The notes beneath the pieces are model-generated. The model ran no database searches. It was not told the origin of the DNA and saw nothing but the letters and a program-made list of their open reading frames with translations. A stretch of DNA of 64,000 nt. Origin: Prunus persica. Taxonomy: Eukaryota; Streptophyta; Magnoliopsida; Rosales; Rosaceae. The DNA lies in the NCBI RefSeq assembly GCF_000346465.2, contig NC_034014.1, positions 16,555,661-16,619,660 on the forward strand. Reading direction: 5' to 3'. A program made the position numbers and the translations under genes. This document shows positions 14,700-29,300 of this stretch, one piece after another (the stretch's first letter is position 1; every line of letters begins with the position of its first letter).

Positions 14700-15850
14700 T
14701 GGGCCCAATCCGACATCGATAGTCCAATGATAATCGACAATTCAAGTTCGTACGAAGTTCGTTTCGTAAATGGAGTGGTTGGTATATTGCATAGTTTTAC
14801 CCATTGGCTATCCTTCAATACTCACTTAATGACTCCTCCCACCATATGATGAGGTTGACCAAGTTTTGGGCACAATCCGTAATCGATTGGCCAATGAAAT
14901 TGGACAATTCAAGTTCATACGAAGTTCGTTCCGTAAATGTAGTAGTTCGTGTCATGCATATTTTTGGTGACTGGATTTACCCCAAAACTCACCAAATGAC
15001 TCCTCCCGCCTTATTATGATGTTGACCAAGTTTTGGGCTCAATTCGATATCGATTGGCGTGTGAAATTGGACAATTGAAGTTCCACAAAGTTCATTCTGT
15101 AAATGTGGTGGTTGGTGTATTGTATAGTTTTGGCCATTGGATTTCACTCAAAACTCATCTAGTGACTCCTTCCACCATATTATGATGTTAACCAAGTTTT
15201 TTGCTCAATCCGATATCGATTGGCCAATGAAATTGGACAATTGAAGTTCTACGAAGTTCGTTCTGTAAATAGAGTGGTTGGTGTATTGAATAGTTTTACC
15301 CATTGGATTTCACTCAACACTCACCTAATGACTCCTCCCACCATATTATGATGTTGACCAATTTTTGGGCTCAATCCGAAATTGATTGGCCAATGAAATT
15401 GGAAAACTCAAGTTCATACGAAGTTCGTTCTGTAAATGTTATGGTTGGTTTATTGCACAATTTTTGGTGATTGGTTTCACTCCAAACTCACCAAATCACT
15501 CCTCCCACTTATTATCGTGTTGACCAAGGTTTGGGCTCAATCCGATATCGATAGGCCAATGAAATTTGAAAATTCAAGGTCGTACGAAGTTCGTTTCGTA
15601 AATGGAGTGGTTGGTGCATTGCATAGTTTTAGCCGTTGGAGTTCACTCAAAACTCACCTATTGACTCCTCCCACCATATTATGTGGTTGATCAAGTTTTG
15701 GGATCAATCCGATATCGATTGGCCAATGAAATTGGACAATTCAAGTTCGTACGAAGTTCCTTCTATAAAAGCAGTGGTTGGTGTATTGCATTGTCTTAGT
15801 GATTGGATTTTACTCAAAACTCACCAAATGACTCTTCCCACCATATTATG
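14700..15850. repeat. Copy of the 9000-10150 monomer block (offset 5697 bp)
   Basis: This block repeats the monomer order found at about 9000-10150. It shares CCATATGATGAGGTTGACC, the GGTTTCACTCCAAA monomer, and the TATGTGGTTGA and TTTTGGGATCAATCC pair that is followed by GTATTGCATTGTCTTAG. Equivalent points lie 5697 bp apart, about 34 monomers. It shows that blocks of variants were copied over several kilobases, not only between neighbours. Limits are approximate. Confidence 0.7.
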
Positions 15851-18800
15851 ACATTGCCCAAGTTTTGAGCTCAATCCGATATCGATAGGCCAATGAAATT
15901 TGACAATTCAAGTTCATACAAAGTTCGTTCCGTGAATGGAGTGGTTGGGGTATTGCATAGTTTCAGCCATTGGATTTCACTCAAAACTCACCAAATGACT
16001 CCTCCCACCATATTATGACGTTGACCAACTTTTGGGCTCAATCCAGTATCGATTAGCCAATGAAATTTGACAATTCAAGTTCGTACAATGTTCGTTCTGT
16101 AAATGGCGTGGTTGGTGTATTGCATAGTTTTATCCACTGGATTTCTCTCGAAACTCACTAAATGACTCCTCCAACCTTATTATGATGTTGACCAAGTTTT
16201 GGGCTCAATCCGACATCGATGGGCCAATGAAATTGGACAACTCAAGTTCGTACGAAGTTCGTTGCATAAATGGAGTGGTCGGTGTATTCCATAGTTTTAG
16301 CCATTGGATTTCACTCAATACTCACCTAACGACTCCTCCCGCCATATTATGAGGTTGACCAAGTTTTGGGCTCACTCCGATATCGATTGGCCAATGAAAT
16401 TTGACAATTCAAGTTCGTACAAAGTTCTTTTCGTAACTAGAATGGTTAGTATACTGCAGAGTTTTAGTCATTGCATTCCACTCAAAACTCACCTAATGAC
16501 TCCTCCCACCATATTATGATGTTGACCAAGCTTTGGGCTTAATCTAATATCGATTGGCCAATGAAATTGGACAATTCAACTTCTATGAAGTTCGTTCCAT
16601 AAATATTGTGGTTGGTGTATTGCATAGTTTTAGCCATTGAATTTCAATCAAAACTCACCAAATGACTCCTCCCACCATATTATAAGGTTGACCAAGTTTT
16701 GGACTGAATCCGATATGGATTGGCCAATGAAATTGGGCAATTCGAGTTCATACGAAGTTAGTTCCGTAAATGGAGTGGAGGGTTTATTGCATAGTTTTAG
16801 CCATTGGATTTCACTCAAAACTCACCAATTGACTCCTTCAACCATATTATGAGGTTGACCAAGTTTTGGGCTGAATCCGATATGGATTGGCCAATGAAAT
16901 TGGGCAATTCAAGTTCGTACGAAGTTCGTTCCTTAAATGGAGTGGAGGGTTTATTGCATAGTTTTAGGCATTGGATTTCACTCAAAACTCACCAAATGAC
17001 TCCTCCCACCATATTATGAGGTTGACCAAGTTTTGGGTTCAATCCGATATCTATTGGCCAATGAAATTGGAAAATTCAAGTTCATGCGAAGTTCGTTCCG
17101 TAAATGGAGTGCTTGGTGTATTGCATTCTTTTGGTGATTGAATTTCCCTCAAAACTCACAAAATGACTCCTCCCACCTTTTTATGATGTTGGTCAAGGTT
17201 TGGGCTCAATCCAATATCGATTGGCCATTGAAATTGGACAATTCAAGTTCATACGAAGTTCGTTCCGTAAATGGAGTGGTTGGTTTGTTTCATAGTTTTA
17301 GCCATTGGACTTTAATCAAAACTCCCCAAATGACTCCTCCCACCATATTATGAGGTGATCAAGTTTTGGGCTGAATCCGATATCGATTGGCCAATGAAAT
17401 TGGAAAATTCAAGTTCGTACGAAGTTCGTTCCATAAAAGGAGTGGTTGGTGTATTGCACAGTTTTGGAGATTGGATTTCCCTCAAAACTCACAAAATGAC
17501 TCCTCCCACCTTATTATGATGTTGATCAACGTTTGGGCACAATCCGATATCGATTGGCCACTGAAATTGTACAATTCAAGTTTGTATGAAGCTCTTTCCG
17601 GAAATGGAGTGGTTGATGTATTGCATAGTTGTAGCCGTTGGATTTCCTTCAAAACTAACCAAATGACTCCTCCGATCTTATTACGATGTTGACCAAGTTT
17701 TGGGCTCAATCTGGTATCGATAGGCCAATGATATTTGAAAATTCAATTTCGTACGAAGTTTGTTTCGTAAATGAAGTGGTTGGTGAATTGTTTAGTTTTA
17801 GCTATTGGATTTCACTCAAAACTCACCAAATGACTCCTCCCACCATATTATGAGGTTGACCATGTTTTGGACTCAATCCGATATCGATTGCCCAATGAAA
17901 TTGGAATATTCATGTTCGTACCAAGTTCGTTCTGTAAATGTAGTAGTTGGTATAATGCATAGTTTTGGGGATTGGACTCTACTCAAAACTCACCAAATGA
18001 CTCTTCCCACCATATTATGAGGTTGACCATGTTTTGTGCTCAATCCGATATCGATTGGCCAATGAAATTGTACAATTCAAGTTCGTACGAAGTTTGTTCT
18101 GTAAATGGAGTGGTTGGAGTATTGCATAGTTTTAGCCATTGGATTTCACTCAAAACTCATAAAATGACTCCTCACACCTTGTTATGATGTTGACCAAGTT
18201 TTCGGCTCAATCCGTTATCGATTGGCCAATGAAATTGGACAATTCAAGTTCTACGAAGTTCGTTCTGTATATGGAGTGGTTGGTGCATTGCATAGTTTTA
18301 GCCATTGGATTTCACACAAAACTCACCTAATGACTCATCCCACCATATTATGATGTGGACCAAGTTTTGGGCTCAATCCGATGTGGATTGGCCAATGAAA
18401 TTGGAATATTCAAGTTCGTCCGAAGTTCGTTCCACAAATGTTGTGGTTGGTGTATTTCATAGTTTTGGGGATTGGATTTCACTCAAAAGTCACCAATTGA
18501 CTCCTCCCACCTTATTATGATGTTCACCAAGCTTTGTGCTCAATCCGATATCGATAGGCCAATGAAATTAGAGAATTCAAGTTCGTACGAAGTACGTTCT
18601 ATAAATGTTGTAGTTAATGTCTTGCATAGTTTTGGTGATTGGATTTCACTCAAAACTCACCAAATGACTCCTCCCAACATATTATGATGTTGACCAAGTT
18701 TTGGGCTCACTCTGATATCGATTGGCCAATGAAATTTGTCAACTCAAGTTCGTACGAAGTTCGTTTTGTAAATAGAGTGGTTGGTATATTACATAGTTTT

Positions 18801-21800
18801 AACCATTGTATTCCACTCAAAACTCACCTAATGACTCCTCCCACCATATTATGATGTTGACCAAGCTTTGGGGTTAATCCGATATCGATTGGCCAATGAA
18901 ATTGGACAATTCAAGTTCATACGAAGTTCGTTCCGTAAATGTAGTAGTTGGTGTCTTGCATAGTTTTGGTGATTGGATTTCACTCAAAACTTACCAAATG
19001 ACTCCTCCTAACATATTGTGATGTAGACCAAGTTTTGGGCACAATCCGATATCGATTGGCCAATGAAATTGGACAATTCAAGTTCGTACGAAGCTGGTTT
19101 GGTAAATGGAGTAGTTGGTGTATTGCATAGTTTTAGCCATTGGATTTCACTCAAAACTCGCCAAATGACACCTCCCACCATATTATGATGTTGACCAAGT
19201 TTTCGGCTCAATCCGATTTCGATTGGCCAATGAAATTGGACAATTCAAGTTCTGTGAAGTTCGTTCTGCAAATGGAGTGGTTGGTGTATTGCATAGTCTT
19301 AGCCATTGGATTTCACTCAAAACTCACCTAACAACTCCTACCACCATATTATGATATTCACCAAGTCCTATATCGATTGGCTAATGAAATTGGACAATTC
19401 AAGTTCTATGAATTTCGTTCTGTAAATGGAGTGGTTGGTGTTTTGCATAGTTATAGGCATTGGATTTCACTCAAAACAGCTCAATCCGATATCTATTGGC
19501 CAATGAAATTTGACAATTCAAGTTCGTAAGAAGTTCGTTTCGTAAATTGAGTGGTTGATGTATTGTATAGTTATAGGCATTGGATTTCACTCGAAACTCA
19601 CTTGACGGATCCTCCCACCATATTACGATGTTGACCAAGTTTTCGGCTCAATCCGATATCTATTGGCCAATGAAATTGGACAATTCAAGTTCGTAAGAAG
19701 TTCGTCCTGTAAATGGAGTGGTCGGTGAATTGCATAGTTTTAGCCATTGGATTTCACTCAAAACTCGCCAAATGACTACTTCCACTATATTATGTTGTTG
19801 AGCAAGTTTTCGGCTGAATCCGATATTGTTTGGACAATGAAATTAGACAAATCTAGTTCATACAAAGTTCGTTCTGTAAATGGAGTGGTTAGTGTATTGC
19901 ATAGTGTTAGAGATTGGATTTCACTCAAAACTCACCAAATGAATCCTCCCAACATATTATGATGTTGACCAAGTTTTCGGCTCAATCCGATATCTATTGG
20001 CCAATGAAATTGGACAAATCTTGTTCGTACGAGTTCGTTCCTTAAATTGAGTGGTTGGTGTATTGCATCGTTTTAGAGATTGGATTGCACTCAAAACTCA
20101 CCAAATGACTCCTCATACCTTATTATGATGTTGACCAAGTTTTGGGCTCAATCCGATATTGATTGGCCACTGAAATTGGACAATTCAAGTTATTACAAAG
20201 TTCGTTCCGCAAATAGAGTGGTTGGTGATTTGCATAGTTTTAGCCATTGGATTTCACTCTAAACTCACCAAATGACTCCTCCCAACAAATTATGATGTTG
20301 ACCAAGTTTTGGGCTCAATTCGATATCGATTGGCCAATGAAATTAGACAATTCCAGTTATTACGAAGTTCGTTCCGTTAATGGAGTGGTTAGTGTATTGC
20401 ATAGTTTAGCCATTCGATTTCACACAAAACTGACCAAATGACTCCTCCCACCATATTATGATGTTGACCAAGATTTGGGCTTAATCCAATATCGATTGGC
20501 CAATGAAATTACACAATTCAAATTTGTACGAAGTTAGTTCCGTAAATGTAGTGGTTGGTGTATTGCATAGTTTTGGTGATTGGATTTCACTAAAAACTCA
20601 CCAAATGACTCCTTCCACCTTATTATGATGTTGACCAAGTTTTGGGCTCAATCCGATATCGATTGGCCAAAGTAATTGGACAATTCAAGTTCGTACGAAG
20701 GTCGTTCCGTGAAAGGAGTTGTTGGTGTATTGCATAGTTTTAGCCATTGGATTTCACTCAAAACTCACCAAATGAATCCTCCCAACATATTATGATGTTG
20801 ACCAAGTTTTGGGCTCAATCCGATATCGATTGACCAATGAAATTGGACAATTCAAGTTGGTACGAAGTTTGTTACGTAAATGTAGTGGTTGGTGTATTGC
20901 ATATTTCTAGGGATTGGATTTCCCTGAAAACTCACCAAATGACTTCTCCCACCTTATTATGGTGTTGACAAAGTTTTGGGCTCAATCTGATATCGATAAG
21001 CCAATTAAATTTGACAATTCGAGTTCATACGAAATTCGTTTCGTAAATGGACTGGTTGGTGTATTGCATAGTTTTAGCCATTGGATTTCACTCAACATTC
21101 ACCTAATGACTGCTCCCACCATATTGTGATGTTGACCAAGTTTTGGGCTCAATCCGATATCGATTGGACAATAAAATTGGACAATTCAAGTTCGTACGAA
21201 GTTCGTTCCGTAAATGGAGTGGTTGGTGTATTGCACAGTTTTGGGGATTTGATTTCACTAAAAACTTACCAAATACTCCTCCTACGATATTACGATGTTG
21301 ACCAAGTTTTGGGCTTAATCCAATATCGATTGGCCAATGAAATTGGAGAATTCAAGTTCGTTCGAAGTTCATTCCGTAAATGTAGGGCTTGGTGTATTGC
21401 ATAGTTTTGGCCCTTGGATTTCACTTCAAACTCACCTCATGGCTCCTCCCACCATATTATGTTGTTGAACAAGTTTTGGGCTCAATCAGATATCAATTGG
21501 CCAATGAAATTGGACAATTCAAGTTCGTACAAAGTTCGTTCCATAAATGTAGTGATTGGTGTATTGCATATTTTCAGTGATTGGATTTCACTCAAAACTC
21601 CCCAAATGGCTTCCACCACCTTATTATGATGTTGACCAAGTTTTGGGCTCAATCCGATATCGATAGGCCAATGAAATTTGACAATTCAAGTTTGTACGAA
21701 GTTCGTTTTGCAAATTTTGTGGTTGGTGTATTGCATAGCATTAGCCATTGGATTTCACTCAAAACTCACCTAGTGACTCGTCCCACCCTATTTGAGGTTG

Positions 21801-24800
21801 ACCAAGTTTTGGGCTCATTCCAATATCGATTGGTCAGTGAAATTGGAGAATTCAAGTTCGTGCGAAGTTCGTTCCGTAAATGTAGTGGTTGATGTACTGC
21901 ACAGTTTTGGCCATTCGATTTCACTCCAAACTCACTAAATGACTCCTCCCAACATATTATGACGTTAACCAAGTTTTGGGCTCAACCCGAAATCAATTGG
22001 CCAATGAAATTGGATAATTCAAGTTCTTACGAAGTTCGTTCCGTAAATGGAGTGGTTGGTATATTGCATAGTTTTAGCCACTGGATTTCACTCAAAACTG
22101 GCAAAATGACTCCTCCCACCATATTATGATGTTGATCGAGCTTTGGCTTTAATCCGATATCGATTGGCCAATGAAATTACACAATTCAAGTTCGTACGAA
22201 GTTCATGCCGTAAATGTAGTGGCTGGTGTATTGCTTTGTTTTGGTGATTGGATTTCACTTAAAACTCAACAAATGACTCCTCCCACCTTATTATGATGTT
22301 GACCAGTTTTGGGCTCAATTCTATATCGATTGGCCAATGTAATTGGACAATTCAAGTTCATACGAAGGTCGTTCCGTAAATGGAGTCGTTGGTGTATTGC
22401 ATAGTTTTAGCCATTGGATTTCACTCAAAATTCACCACATCACTCCTCCCACCATATTATGAGGTTGACCAAGTTTTGGTTCAATCCGATATCGATTGGC
22501 CATTGGAATTGGACAATTCATGTTCGTATGAAGTATGTTTCGTAAATGGAGTGGTTGGTGTATTGCATAGTTTTGGTGATTGAATTTCACTCAGAACTCA
22601 CCAATTGACTCCTCCCACCTTATTATGATGTTAACCAAGTTTTGGGCTCAATCCGATATCGATTGGACAATAAAATTGGACAATTCAAGTTCGTACGAAG
22701 TTCGTTCCATAAATGGAGTGGTTGGTGTATTGCATAGTTTTGGGGATTTGATTTCACTCAAAAGTCACCAAATGAGTCCTTCGACCATATTACGATGTTG
22801 ACCAAGTTTTGGGCTTAATCCGATATCGATTGGCCAATGAAATTGGAGAATTCAAGTTCTACGAATTTCGATCTGTAAATGTATTGGTTGGTGTATTGCA
22901 TAGTTTTAGCTGTCTGATTTCACTCAAAACTCACCTCATGACTCCTCCCATCATATTAAGCTGTTGAACAAGTTTTGGGCTCAATCCGATATCGACTGGC
23001 TAATGAAATTGGAGAATTCATGTTCGTACGAAGTTCATTCCAAAAATGTAGTGGTTGGTGTATTGCATAGTTTTGGTGCCTGGATTTCACTTCAAACTCA
23101 CCTCATGCCCCTCCCACCATATTATGTTATTGAACAAGTTTTGGGCTCAATCAGATATCAATTGGCCAATGAAATTGGACAATTCAAGTTCATACAAAGT
23201 TCGTTCCATAAATGTAGTGGTTGGTGTATTGCATATTTTTGGTAATTGGATTTCACTCAAAACTCACCAAATGACTTCTCCCACCTTATTATGATGTTGA
23301 CCAAGTTTTGGGCTCAGTCCGATATCAATAGGCCAATGAAATTTGACAATTCAAGTTCGTACAAAGTTCATTTCGCAAATGTTGTGGTTGGTGTATTGCA
23401 TAGCTTTAGTCGTTGAATTTCACTCAAAGCTCACCTAATGATTCGTCCCACCATATTATGAGGTTGACCAAGTTTTGGGCTCAATCCGATATCGATTGGC
23501 AGTTGGAATTGGACAATTCAAGTTCGTACGAAGTTTGTTCCGTAAATGGAATGGTTAATTTATTACATAGTTTTAGTGATTGGATTTCACTCAAAACGCA
23601 CCAAATGACTACTCCCACCGTATTATGATGTTGACCAAGTTTTGGCCTCAATCCGATATCGATTGGATAGTAAAATTGTACAATTCAAGTTCGTACGAAG
23701 TTTGTTCTGTAAATGGAGAGGTTGGTGTATTGCATAGTTTTGGTGATTGGATTTCACCCAAAACTCACCAAATGACTCCTCCCACCATATTATGAGGTTG
23801 ACCAAGTTTTGGGCCCAATCCAATATCAATTGGCCAATGAAAATGGAGAATTCATGTTAGTGCGAAGTTCGTTCCGTAAATGTAGTGGTTGGAGTATTGC
23901 ACAGTTTTAGCCTTTGGATTTCACTCCAAACTCACTAAGTGACTCCTCCCACCTTATTATGCTGTTGACCAAGTTTTGGGCTCAATCCGATATCGATTGG
24001 CCAATGAAACTGGACAATTCAAGTTGTTACGAAGTTCGTTCCGTAAATGGACTGGTTGGCGTATTGCATAGTTTTAGCCATTGGATTTCACTCAAAGCTC
24101 ACCTAATGACTCGTCCCACCGTATTATGAGGTTGACCAAGTTTTGGGCTCAATCCGATATCAATTGGCCTTTGGAATTGGACAATTCAAGTTTGTAAGAA
24201 GTTTGTTCCGTAAATGAAGTGCTTGGTGTATTGCATAGTTTTAGTGATTGGATTTCACTCAAAACTCACCAAATGATTCCTCCCACTGTATTATGATGTT
24301 GACCAAGTTTTGGGCTCAATCCGATATCAATTGGACAATAAAATTGTACAATTCCAGTTCGTACGAAGTTTGTTCCGTAAATAGAGTGGTTGGTGTATTG
24401 CATAGTTTGGGTGATTGGATTTCACTCAAAACTCACCAAATGACTCCTCCCACCATATTATGAGGTTGACCAAGTTTTGGGCTCAATCCAACATCAATTC
24501 GCCAATGAAATTGGAGAATTCAAGTTCGTACGAAGTTCGTTCCGTAAATGTAGTGGTTAGTGTATTCACAGTTTCAGCCTTTGGATTTCACTCCGAACTC
24601 ACTAAGTGACTCCTCCCACCATATTATGCCGTTGACCAAGTTTTGGGCTCAATCCGATATCGATTGGCCAATCAAACTGGACAATTCAAGTTATTACGAA
24701 GTTCGTTCCGTAAATGGAGTGGTTGGTGTATTGCATAGTTTTACCAATTGGATTTCAATCAAAACTCACCAAACGACTTCTCCCACCTTATTATGTTGTT

Positions 24801-25862
24801 GACCAATTTCTGGGCTCAATCCGATATCGATAAGCCAATGAAATTTGACAATTCAAGTTCGTACGAAGTTCCTTTCGCAAATGTTGTGGTTGGTGTATTG
24901 CCTAGCTTTAGCCATTGGATTTCACACAACACTCACCTAATGACTCGTCCCACCATATTATGAGGTTGACCAAGTTTCGGGCTCAATCCAATATTGATTG
25001 GCCAATGAAATTGGAGAATTCAAGTTCGTACAAAGTTAGTTCCGTAAATGGAGTCGTTAGTGTATTGCATAGTTTTAGCCATTGGATTTCACTCAAAACT
25101 CACCAAATGACTCCTCCCACCATATTATAAGGTTCATCAAGTTTTGGGCTCAATCCGATATTGATTGGCGGATGGAATTGGACAATGCATGTTCTTACGA
25201 AGTTTGTTCCGTAAATGGAGTGATTGGTGTATTGCATAGTTTTGGGTATTGGATTTCACTCAAAACTCACCAAATGACTCCTCCCACCTTATTATGTTGT
25301 CGACCAAGTTTTGGGCTCAATCCGATATCGATGGGCCAATGAAATTGGAGAATTCAAGTTCGTACGAAGTTCATTCCGTAAATGTAGCGGTTGGTGTATT
25401 GCATAGTTTTATCCCTTGGATTTCACTCCAAACTCACCTCATGACTCCTCCCACCATATTATGTTGTTGAACAAGTTTTGGGCTTAATCAGATATCGATT
25501 GGCCAATGAAATTGGACAATTCAAGTTCGTACGAAGTTCGTTCTGTAATGGTTGGTGTATTGCATATTGTTGGGGATTGGATTTCACTCAAAACCCACCA
25601 AACGACTTCTCCCACCTTATTTTGTTGTTGACCCTTGTTTTGGGCTCAATCCAATATAGATAGGCCAATGAAATTTGACAATTCAAAATGTTCTGGTCGG
25701 TGTATTGCATAGCTTTGGCCATTGGATTTCACTCAACACTCACCTAATGACTCGTCCCACCATATTATGAGGTTGACCAAGTTTTGGGCTCAATCCAATA
25801 TCGATTGGCCAATGAAATTGGAGAATTCAAGTTCGTGCGAAGTTCGTTCCATAAATGTAGTG

Positions 25863-26368
25863 TGTTGATGCTCAAAATGGCCCGGCCAATATTGAGTGCA
25901 ACTTAGTGATTAGATGTGTTGAGTCTTCAACAGAGAAGGAGGCTGAGGCCCTTGGTGAAATGGGTTGGTGAGAGACCTGTAGAAGGTAAAAAGAGGAGAA
26001 GCAATCGTTAAGCTTCGGACACCGGTGTGGTGCCGGCCGAAGGCTCTCCGATGCCTAAGTCAGTTACAAGTAGTAATTCTGGCAGAGTAACAGTAAAAGT
26101 GGGAGAATAGTTCTCCGTTTTACCTGGGTACTGTTCCCTATTTATAGGGAAGTGAAAGTGGGAGCTTTGCACAAAGTTCCAATGTGGGACTTTGTGCAAG
26201 CCGTTGTGGTGACGACACGTGTCCTGGAGATTAGGTTTGGTAGCTGAGAGCTTCGGCAGGTGTCTGGCACCTCGGAAGTGTGTCTTCCTTCGGCATGGGA
26301 GAAGGCGTGGCTGCCTTGGTGCTAGTCGCTTTGATGCTGGGTCTGCTCGGTTCATTATGGTGTAAACA
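25863..26368 (-). mobile_element. Solo LTR (506 bp) inside the satellite
   Basis: A non-satellite island begins TGTTGATGCTC and ends GGTGTAAACA, with a perfect 5-bp target duplication TAGTG at 25858-25862 and 26369-26373. Removing it and one TAGTG rejoins a normal monomer (AAATGTAGTG-GTTGATTTATTGC). On the minus strand it has a TATA box, CCTATAAATAGGG, near 26139-26147, followed by a U5-like GC-richer part including CTTAGGCATCGGAG. This is the order expected for U3, R and U5 of a plant LTR retrotransposon. There is no internal domain, so it is a solo LTR left by recombination between the two LTRs. The open frames across it are not genes. The parent family was not identified. Confidence 0.9.
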
Positions 26369-26373
26369 TAGTG

Positions 26374-29300
26374 GTTGATTTATTGCACAGTTTTGGCCTT
26401 TCAATTTCATTCCAAACTCACTAAATGACTCCTCCCAACTTATTATGACGTTGACCAAGTTTTGGGCTCAACCCGGAATCGATTGGCCAATGAAATTGGA
26501 TAATTCAAGTTGTTACGAAGTTCGTTCCTTAAATGGAGTGGTTGGTGTATTACATAGTTTTAGGCATTTGATTTCACTCAAAACTGGCCAAATGACTCCT
26601 CCCACCATATTATGATGTTGACCGAGCTTTGTGTTTAATCCGATATCGATTGGCTAATGAAATTACACAATTCAAGTTCATACGAAGTTCATGCCGTAAA
26701 TGTAGTGGTTGGTGTATTGCTTTGTTTTGGTGAATGGATTTCACTCAAAACTCAACAAATGACTCCTCCCACCTTATTATGATGTTGACTAGTTTTGGGC
26801 TCAATTCTATATCGATTGGCCAATGTAATTGGACAATTGAAGTTCATACGAAGGTCGTTCCGTAAATGGAGTCGTTGGTTTATTGCATAGTTTTAGCCAT
26901 TGGATTTCACTCAAAATTCACCACATCACTCCTCCCACCATATTATGAGGTTGACCAAGTTTTGGTTCAATCCGATATCCATTGGCCGTTGGAATTGGAC
27001 AATTCAAGTTCGTATGAAGTTTGTTTCGTAAATGGAGTGGTTGGTGTATTGCATAGTTTTGGTGATTGGATTTCACTCAGAACTCACCAATTGACTCCTC
27101 CCACCTTATTATGATGTTGACCAAGTTTTGGGCTCAATCCGATATCGATTGGACAATAAAACTGGACAATTCGAGTTCGTAACAAGTTCGTTCCGTAAAT
27201 GGAGTGGTTGGTGTATTGCATAGTTTTGGCCGTTGGATTTAACTCAAAACTCACCTCATGACTCCTCACACCATATATGTGGGCTCAATCCGATATCGAT
27301 TGGCCAATGAAATTGGAGAATTCAAGTTCGTACGAAGTTCTTTCCGTAAATGTAGTGGTTGGCGTATTGCATAGTTTTAGCCATTGGATTTCACTCAAAA
27401 CTCACCAAATGACTCCACGCACCATATTATGTGGTTGATCAAGTTTTGAGCTCAACCCGGTATCGATGGCCAATGAAATTACACAATTCAAGTTTGCACG
27501 AAGTTCGTTCCGTAAATGTAGTGGTTGGTGTATTGCATAGTTTTGGTGATTGGATTTCACTCAAAACTCTCCAAATGAATCCTCCCACCTTATTATGATG
27601 TTGACCACGTTTTGGGTTCATTCCGATATCGATAGGCCAATGAAATTTGACAATTCAAGTTCGTACGAAGTTCGTTTTGTAAATGGAGTGGTTGGTGTAT
27701 TGCATAGTTTTAGCCATTGGATTCCACTCAAAATTCGCCTAATGACTTCTCCCAACATATTATATTGTTGACCACGCGTTGGGCTTAATCCGATATTGAT
27801 TGGCCCATGAAATTGGACAATTCAAGTTCGTACGAAGTTCGTTCCGCAAATGAAGTGGTTGGTGTATTGCATAGTTGTAGCCAGTGGATTTCCCTCAAAA
27901 CTCACATATTGACTCCTCCTACCATCTAATGATGTTGACCAAGTTTTGGGCTCAATCCGATATCGATTGGCCAATGAAATTGAACAATTCAAGTTCGTAC
28001 GAAGTTCGTTCCATTAATGGAGTGGTTGGTGTATTGAATAGTTTTAGCCAGTGGATTTCACTCAAAACTCACATAATGACTCCTGCCTCCATATTATGAT
28101 GTTGACCAAGTTTTGGGCTCAATTCGATATCGATTAGCCAATGAAATTTCACAATTGAAGTTCGTACGAAGTTTGTTTCGTAAATGGAGTGGTTGGTATA
28201 TTGCATAGTTTTAGCAATTGGATTCCACTCAAAACTCACCTAATGACTCCTCCCACCATATTATAATGTTGACCAAGCTTTGGGCTTAATCCGATATCGA
28301 TTGGCCAATGAAATTGGACAATTCAAGTTCGTACGAAGTTCGTTCCGTAAATGTAGTAGTTGGTGTCTTGCATAGTTTTTTTTATTGGATCTCACTCAAA
28401 ACACACCAAATAACTCCTCCCAACATATTATGATGTTGACCAAGTTTTGGGCTCAATCCAATATCGATTGGCCAATGAAATTGGACAATTCAAGTTCGTA
28501 CGAAGTTCGTTCTGTAAATGGAGTGGTTGGTGTGTTGCATAGTTTTAGCAATTGGATTTCACTCAAAACTCACCTATAGACTCCCCCCACCACATTATGA
28601 TGTTAACCATGTTTTCAGCTCAATCCGATATCCATTGCCCAATGAAATTGGACAATTCAAGTTTGTACGAAGTTTGTTCCGTAAATGGAGTGGTTGGTAT
28701 ATTGCATAGTTTTGGTGATTGGATTTCACTCCAAACTCACCAAAAGTCTGCTCCCACCATATTATGATGTTTACCAAGTTTTGGGCTCAATTTGATATCG
28801 ATTGGCAAATGAAATTTGACAATTCAAGTTCGTATGAAGTTCGCTCCATAAACGGAGTGGTGGTGTTTTGCATAGTTTTATCCATTGGATTTCACTCAAA
28901 ACTCACCAAATGACTACTCCATTATGGTGTTGACCATGTTTTCGGCTCAATCCGATATCGTTTGGCCAATGAAATTGGACAATTCAAGTTCTTATGAAAT
29001 TCGTTTTGTAAATGGAGTGGTTGGTGTATTGCATAGTTTTAGAGATTGGATTATCCTCAAAACTCACCAAATGGCTCCTCCCACCATATTATGTTGTTGC
29101 CCAAATTTTGGGCTCAATCCGATATCGATTGGCTAATGAAATTGGACAGTTCAAGTTCGTACGAAGTTCGTACTGTAAATGGATTGGTTTGTGTATTGCA
29201 TAGTTTTAGCCATTGGATTTCACTCAAAACTCACCAAATGACTCCTCCCACCATATTATGTGGTAGACCAAGTTTTGGGCTCAATCCGATATTGATTGGC

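Larger units (their letters stand above)
3121..25857. repeat. 167-bp satellite array, subfamily B (left block)
   Basis: The same tandem repeat continues with a period of about 167 bp, for example between equivalent points at 24748, 24915, 25082 and 25249. Subfamily B carries TTGACCAAGTTTTGGGCTC and GATTGGCCAATGAAATTGG. Each monomer holds short dyads: CGATATCG, CCAAT-gaa-ATTGG and the perfect palindrome TTCGTACGAA. Monomers differ from each other by substitutions and a few truncations, and some variants recur at long intervals, which shows higher-order duplication. A 167-bp unit is in the nucleosome-length range typical of plant centromeric and heterochromatic satellites, but location on the chromosome cannot be told from sequence alone. 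The short ORFs of about 71 codons in it are repeat by-products, because 167 is not a multiple of three. Confidence 0.95.

Noticed and set aside
26008..26458. Minus-strand ORFs of 115 and 75 codons
   Set aside because: They lie in the solo LTR or straddle its edge into the satellite and match no known domain.
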